NCBI GenBank assembly: GCA_036510575.1
Contig: DATCDR010000134.1
Location: 1 to 5,493 of the forward strand
From: DATCDR01 sp036510575
GTDB taxonomy: Bacteria; Actinomycetota; Acidimicrobiia; Acidimicrobiales; Bog-793
Direction: 5' to 3'
Length of the DNA stretch: 5,493 bases
Below are positions 4,939-5,493 of this stretch, piece after piece. Under the pieces are notes generated by a model. It saw only the letters and a program-made list of their open reading frames with translations. It was not told where the DNA came from and searched no databases. How positions within the stretch are numbered: position 1 is the stretch's first letter; every line of letters starts with the position of its first letter. The position numbers and the translations under genes are program-made.

Positions 4939-5493
4939 CTACCGACTGACGAGAAGTAGCAGCGCGACGTCGAGGGCGGCGAGTACCAGGCAGAGTCGGA
5001 ACGCGAGTCTGCCGTGTCGTGCCGAGAGGCCTGCGATCGCGAGGCCGCCAGCCCCTGAGAGCGCGAACGAGAGGGTTCGTACGAGATTCAAGTGTCCAGG
5101 TCCGAAGCTGAGCGCTCCAGCTGCGGAAACGAAGGCGGCGCCCGCGAGCAGGGCGTCGGTGCGCACGCTCAGGCGTTGTGGGAGACCGAGCGTGCCACTC
5201 GCGAGATCAGCCTCTCGATCAGGAAGCGTGTTGACCACGTGAGCCCCGACGCCAAGCGCGGCCGCAGCGGCCGCCGCCCACCAGGGTCCGAGCGGTGCGC
5301 CAGGCGCGCCGGATGCGATGAAGACCGGGAGTGCGCCAAAGGCTGCGGCGTAACAAAGAGCGGAGATGACGGTTGCTTTCAGCTTGAGGTTGTAGGCGAG
5401 CGCGAACGCAACGGCGGCGAGGTGAATTGCGCCTGCCTTCCAGCCAGATGCGAGCGAGAGTGGTATGCACGCGAACCCGGCGAGCACCGCTGC
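4939..5493 (-). CDS. UbiA-family prenyltransferase, partial (N-terminus beyond window)
   Basis: 184 residues of the C-terminal part are visible; the frame is open at the right edge (GCA GCG before an internal GTG at 5487), so the start lies outside. UbiA-type proteins are integral membrane enzymes that transfer isoprenoid chains to aromatic or other acceptors using Mg-diphosphate bound by two Asp-rich motifs. The second motif is present: NTLPDREADLASG, with D92 and D96 of the fragment, followed by LGLPQRL. The upstream YNLKLKATVISALCYAAAFGALPVF is also characteristic. Several hydrophobic segments are seen (about 23-33, 42-60, 72-88, 113-128, 138-155, 164-182). The first Asp motif is outside the window, so catalytic competence cannot be fully judged. 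The substrate is unknown; quinone, haem or lipid pathways are all possible. The TAG stop lies 53 bases before the SDR start. Confidence 0.88.
   Translation of the reverse strand, partial: AAVLAGFACIPLSLASGWKAGAIHLAAVAFALAYNLKLKATVISALCYAAAFGALPVFIASGAPGAPLGPWWAAAAAAALGVGAHVVNTLPDREADLASGTLGLPQRLSVRTDALLAGAAFVSAAGALSFGPGHLNLVRTLSFALSGAGGLAIAGLSARHGRLAFRLCLVLAALDVALLLLVSR

Noticed and set aside
4912..4944. Direct repeat GCTACCG (4912-4918 and 4938-4944) between the UbiA-family and SDR genes
   Set aside because: Two 7-bp copies 26 bp apart, one overlapping the stop codon, are too short to support a binding site or promoter.

Overview
The window looks like chromosomal DNA of a high-GC actinobacterium. 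The coding strands favour GC-ending codons (CTC, GAG, GCG), GTG starts are used, and the protein architectures (LysM-type membrane regulator, actinobacterial-style pirin, UbiA-family protein with a single-stretch second Asp motif) are typical of Actinomycetota. A deep-branching class such as Acidimicrobiia is possible, but that is a guess from style and not shown by the sequence. There are no rRNA, tRNA, CRISPR or mobile-element signatures, and no gap longer than 300 bases lacks a gene.

Left third (minus strand, 1-2389). Two genes overlap by 4 bases and are probably co-transcribed. The upstream gene (2389 to 1670) encodes a small single-span membrane protein with a long Ser/Thr/Ala/Pro linker and a C-terminal beta-rich domain with two cysteines. 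The downstream gene starts with GTG at 1673 and stays open to the left edge (557 codons visible, C-terminus missing). It has three N-terminal membrane segments, a LysM-like domain, a fourth membrane segment and a long cytoplasmic region. This matches the actinobacterial family of membrane-bound LysM proteins that usually end in a winged-helix/BTAD (SARP-like) transcription activator. Long open frames on the opposite strand here are antisense shadows. A perfect 24-bp palindrome lies just inside the start of the LysM gene.

Middle. A 147-160 bp divergent intergenic region, containing an inverted repeat, separates this pair from a rightward pirin-family gene (2549-3496) with an intact metal site. 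It converges, with 59 bases between stops, on a leftward Fur-family regulator (3993-3556) that carries the five ligand residues of the PerR sensing site. The region upstream of the regulator gene holds a bulged inverted repeat and a well-initiated five-codon leader reading frame.

Right third (minus strand). An NADP-type short-chain dehydrogenase (4885-4133) follows, 53 bases downstream of a UbiA-family membrane prenyltransferase whose N-terminus is cut off by the right edge. These two may form an operon. The pirin and the PerR-like regulator hint at an oxidative or metal stress theme. The LysM pair looks like a separate envelope-to-transcription signalling module, and is the least ordinary part of the window.
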